A stretch of DNA of 64,000 bases from positions 192,945 to 256,944 of the forward strand of contig VWZS01010177.1 of assembly GCA_013397075.1 (NCBI GenBank), given 5' to 3'. Under the pieces are notes generated by a model. That model was not told the DNA's origin and ran no database searches. It saw only the letters and a list, made by a program, of their open reading frames with translations. Every line of letters begins with the position of its first letter. Position 1 is the stretch's first letter. This stretch comes from Rhabdornis inornatus (taxonomy: Eukaryota > Chordata > Aves > Passeriformes > Rhabdornithidae). The translations under genes and the position numbers were made by a program. Shown piece after piece: positions 61,568 through 64,000 of the stretch.

Positions 61568-64000
61568 CCCTCCTCTTCCTTTCCTTTGCCTTCCCCTCCT
61601 TTCCGTTCTGCAGGTTCTTGTTTAAGTCTTTTAATAACAGTTCCTACTAAGAATCATTGGGTGGTTCCTTTTCTTTCCACTTACCCTTTTCCCTTTTTCT
61701 TTGCATTTATTTATCAGATTTTTTCCTAATCCTTTATTTTCTGTTACTTCACCTTTATTTCCCAGGAACTGGTCTCTCTTTCTCTCCCTGCTTCAGACAA
61801 CATTGTTCCCATCTTTGACTCTGTCTTGTGGCCTGCATGTGTTATTCTAATGATCTGTCCCTGGGCCAGTCAGAAAACTTCCTTTTCTGTGCTGATTTCC
61901 CCAAGACAAGATGCTGGCCTGAGTGGCACAAGAATAACAGAGTTCAAGTACTTATGTTCTTTTCCACAGAATATGAAGATAGCTTTGTTCCCAATTTATA
62001 AAGGGTACAGCTTTTGAAGCAATCAATGAAAGGATGGGAATGCTATTAATTTCATTTGTTACTAGTTGTAATGTAGATTTTAGAATAAAAGGATAAGCCC
62101 AAAGAAAAGCTTGAAAGTTCTGTAGCAGTTTTAACTACTGTTTTAATTAATAATGATCTAAGGCTATCTCATTGATCACAAAGGAGAAATGCACATATCA
62201 AAACCAACCTGGAAATAAGGTTTTATAGTGATTCTCTGATGACATGAGAAATATATTAGATTCATGGAAGAGGCAAAACATATTTGGTCAATAGAGGGAC
62301 CCATCTGCACTACATCATATTATTTTACTCAGTATGAACATCCATGCTATCGCAATTACTGCATCATGAAATGGGCAACGAAAAATTGTACTATGTGCAA
62401 TGTTGAGAGAAAAGGAAAAAGAGTATTATTAGGCTTTGTCCTACAGATTCTCTTTTCTATCCCACAGCTTGCCCTCCATATATTTGATTATAAAAATAAA
62501 TTGGTATGCCTAATATCATCTTGAAGGAACTCCTCGGAATTAGATACACAGACACTGTGCCTTCATTTATTTCTTTTTCCTCATTGTTGCATCTCCTTGA
62601 TATATTTCTCATAGAGAAGCCCATATTAAGAATTCAATCAGACTTTTTTCCCTGTAGGCGACATACACAGCATCATAATCATAGTTATAAGCATCATCTC
62701 ACTTCATTTTAGCCACCTAAATGTTAGGGGCCAGTTTAGCCAGGTGTCTAATGTATATGGTAATAACTTTGTTGCTGAGGAGGAAAAATATATCCCTCCA
62801 GAAAAATTTTCATCACAACTATGTCAGATGTCAACTGTCTCCCACCTTAGGAGACAGTTACGTCTCTCTCTACTGGCATAATTGGCATGAAAATTCATCT
62901 CTGGGATACAATTTATAGTGGAAATGAGGTTTCTCCTTTGGAAAGAACTGAGACAATCATATTACCACTACAAATGACCACATCTACTTTCTAACCTTGT
63001 AAATGACTGATAACAAGAAGCTGGCAATGTACCTTATGTCCTTTCTCCTCTAGTCAGAGGCAGAAGCATAATTTACAACATTTAGTTTTGGGTAAATAGC
63101 TGTCTACTGCAGTTTAAAAAAAGGATATCATATTGCTATTAGAAATCAAATATTTCAGTTCATACTAACTGTCTAAACTTTATAAGCCTGAGTATGAACT
63201 CCTGACTGTCATTCCATCAGATGTTTGGAGTTTCACTGGTGACTTCAGAGAACTTAGATTTCACAGATAAGGTCTTTATATCCTACACAAACTATGTTCT
63301 ATCTGACCAAGGTTTTGCAGGAAGAATGTGTGAATTATTTAACATTCCTGTCGTTTCTAAATAAAGTAACAAATTATTTTTCTCCTCTTACATTTGAAAC
63401 AGTTATTGCCAGTGAGGTGCAGTTTTAAAAGTGGTTCAGCAACACATTTAGTAACAGTTGTGATATTGACAGGTCTAGAATCCCTTAGAGTTAACAGAAT
63501 CTGCTAATTATATCACTTTCAGCAGCTAAACTGTAGTAGTTGTTACTTATTGAGTAAACAAACTTCAATCAACCATAAGACTTTCCAGACTCTTTCCAGA
63601 CTCATTAAGGATCTTGAAGAAAAAAAAAGAGTTTACTGTTTTGAAAGGCCCATTGACTTTATAAGTCTTTTAGCTATAAAGCCCATAAATCTTTAAACTG
63701 AAAGACATCAATGTAATTAACCTGTGGTTTTAAGATGTGAATTTTACATGTGAATGCATGTAAAGAAAAAAAAAAAAAAGAAAAAAAAAAGTCCTGTTTC
63801 AGGGCAAAAGGATATCTATTGAAATCTGCCATAAACTGGTACCTGAACGAAAGTTCTCATTTTTGCTATATATTGCAGTTAATGTTTTACCAATGTTGAT
63901 AAACCAATACTTTTAATCTGTCATTGTAATCCATAATTTTAAAAGACATGCAAGAGTTTTGAAATGCACTTGAATTAAATGTTGAGGTAGTTTGAGAAAT
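61568..64000. other. AT-rich DNA with no recognisable gene
   Basis: The first 250 bases are pyrimidine-rich. The rest is ordinary AT-rich DNA with an A-rich tract at about 63766-63791. No coding or mobile-element signature was recognised. Confidence 0.5.

Noticed and set aside
60739..61729. Open frames of over 300 codons
   Set aside because: Most of each frame is undetermined sequence from the 709-base gap; the ends are pyrimidine repeat.

Overview
This window looks like AT-rich, non-coding nuclear DNA from a bird. The case rests on its repeats: many fragments of the avian-type LINE CR1, several with the typical 3' tail (repeats of ATTCTATG, seen here mostly as the reverse complement CATAGAATCATAG), and one solo endogenous-retrovirus LTR. 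I found no host protein-coding gene, tRNA, rRNA or bacterial-style operon. The longest open frames outside repeats (about 124-136 codons) are about what chance gives in 64 kb of such AT-rich DNA. The window is best read as a gene desert or the inside of a very long intron.

Layout. 1-9250 is unique AT-rich DNA with one old CR1 fragment (2965-3145) and an AT-rich minisatellite (6828-6914). 9252-10325 holds a CR1 tail followed by a large CR1 reverse-transcriptase pseudogene in the opposite orientation. 11720-11950 and 15872-15963 are further CR1 pieces. 18483-19335 is a long CR1 fragment on the minus strand. 20420-22983 is an apparent tandem duplication containing a CR1 copy and an (ATT)n microsatellite, split by a single N. 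25420-27314 holds three plus-strand CR1 pieces (reverse transcriptase, 3' end, endonuclease). 27396-29020 is a second near-perfect tandem duplication with a single N between its copies. 32636-33204 is the solo LTR. 33205-55264 is mostly unique AT-rich DNA, broken by a very long (TTTC)n tract at 47991-48275. 55265-56418 is a CR1 with a second CR1 nested inside it. 60815-61567 is a (CCTT)n tract running into a 709-base gap.

No genes act together here. The CR1 copies are truncated, frameshifted or missing catalytic motifs, so they are relics. The most useful points for a reader are two duplications that look like unmerged contig overlaps, the nested CR1 pair, the solo LTR with an apparent 5-base target-site duplication, and a few unexplained islands. 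I did not find a new biological system. Repeat-family calls rest on recognition by eye, not on a database search.
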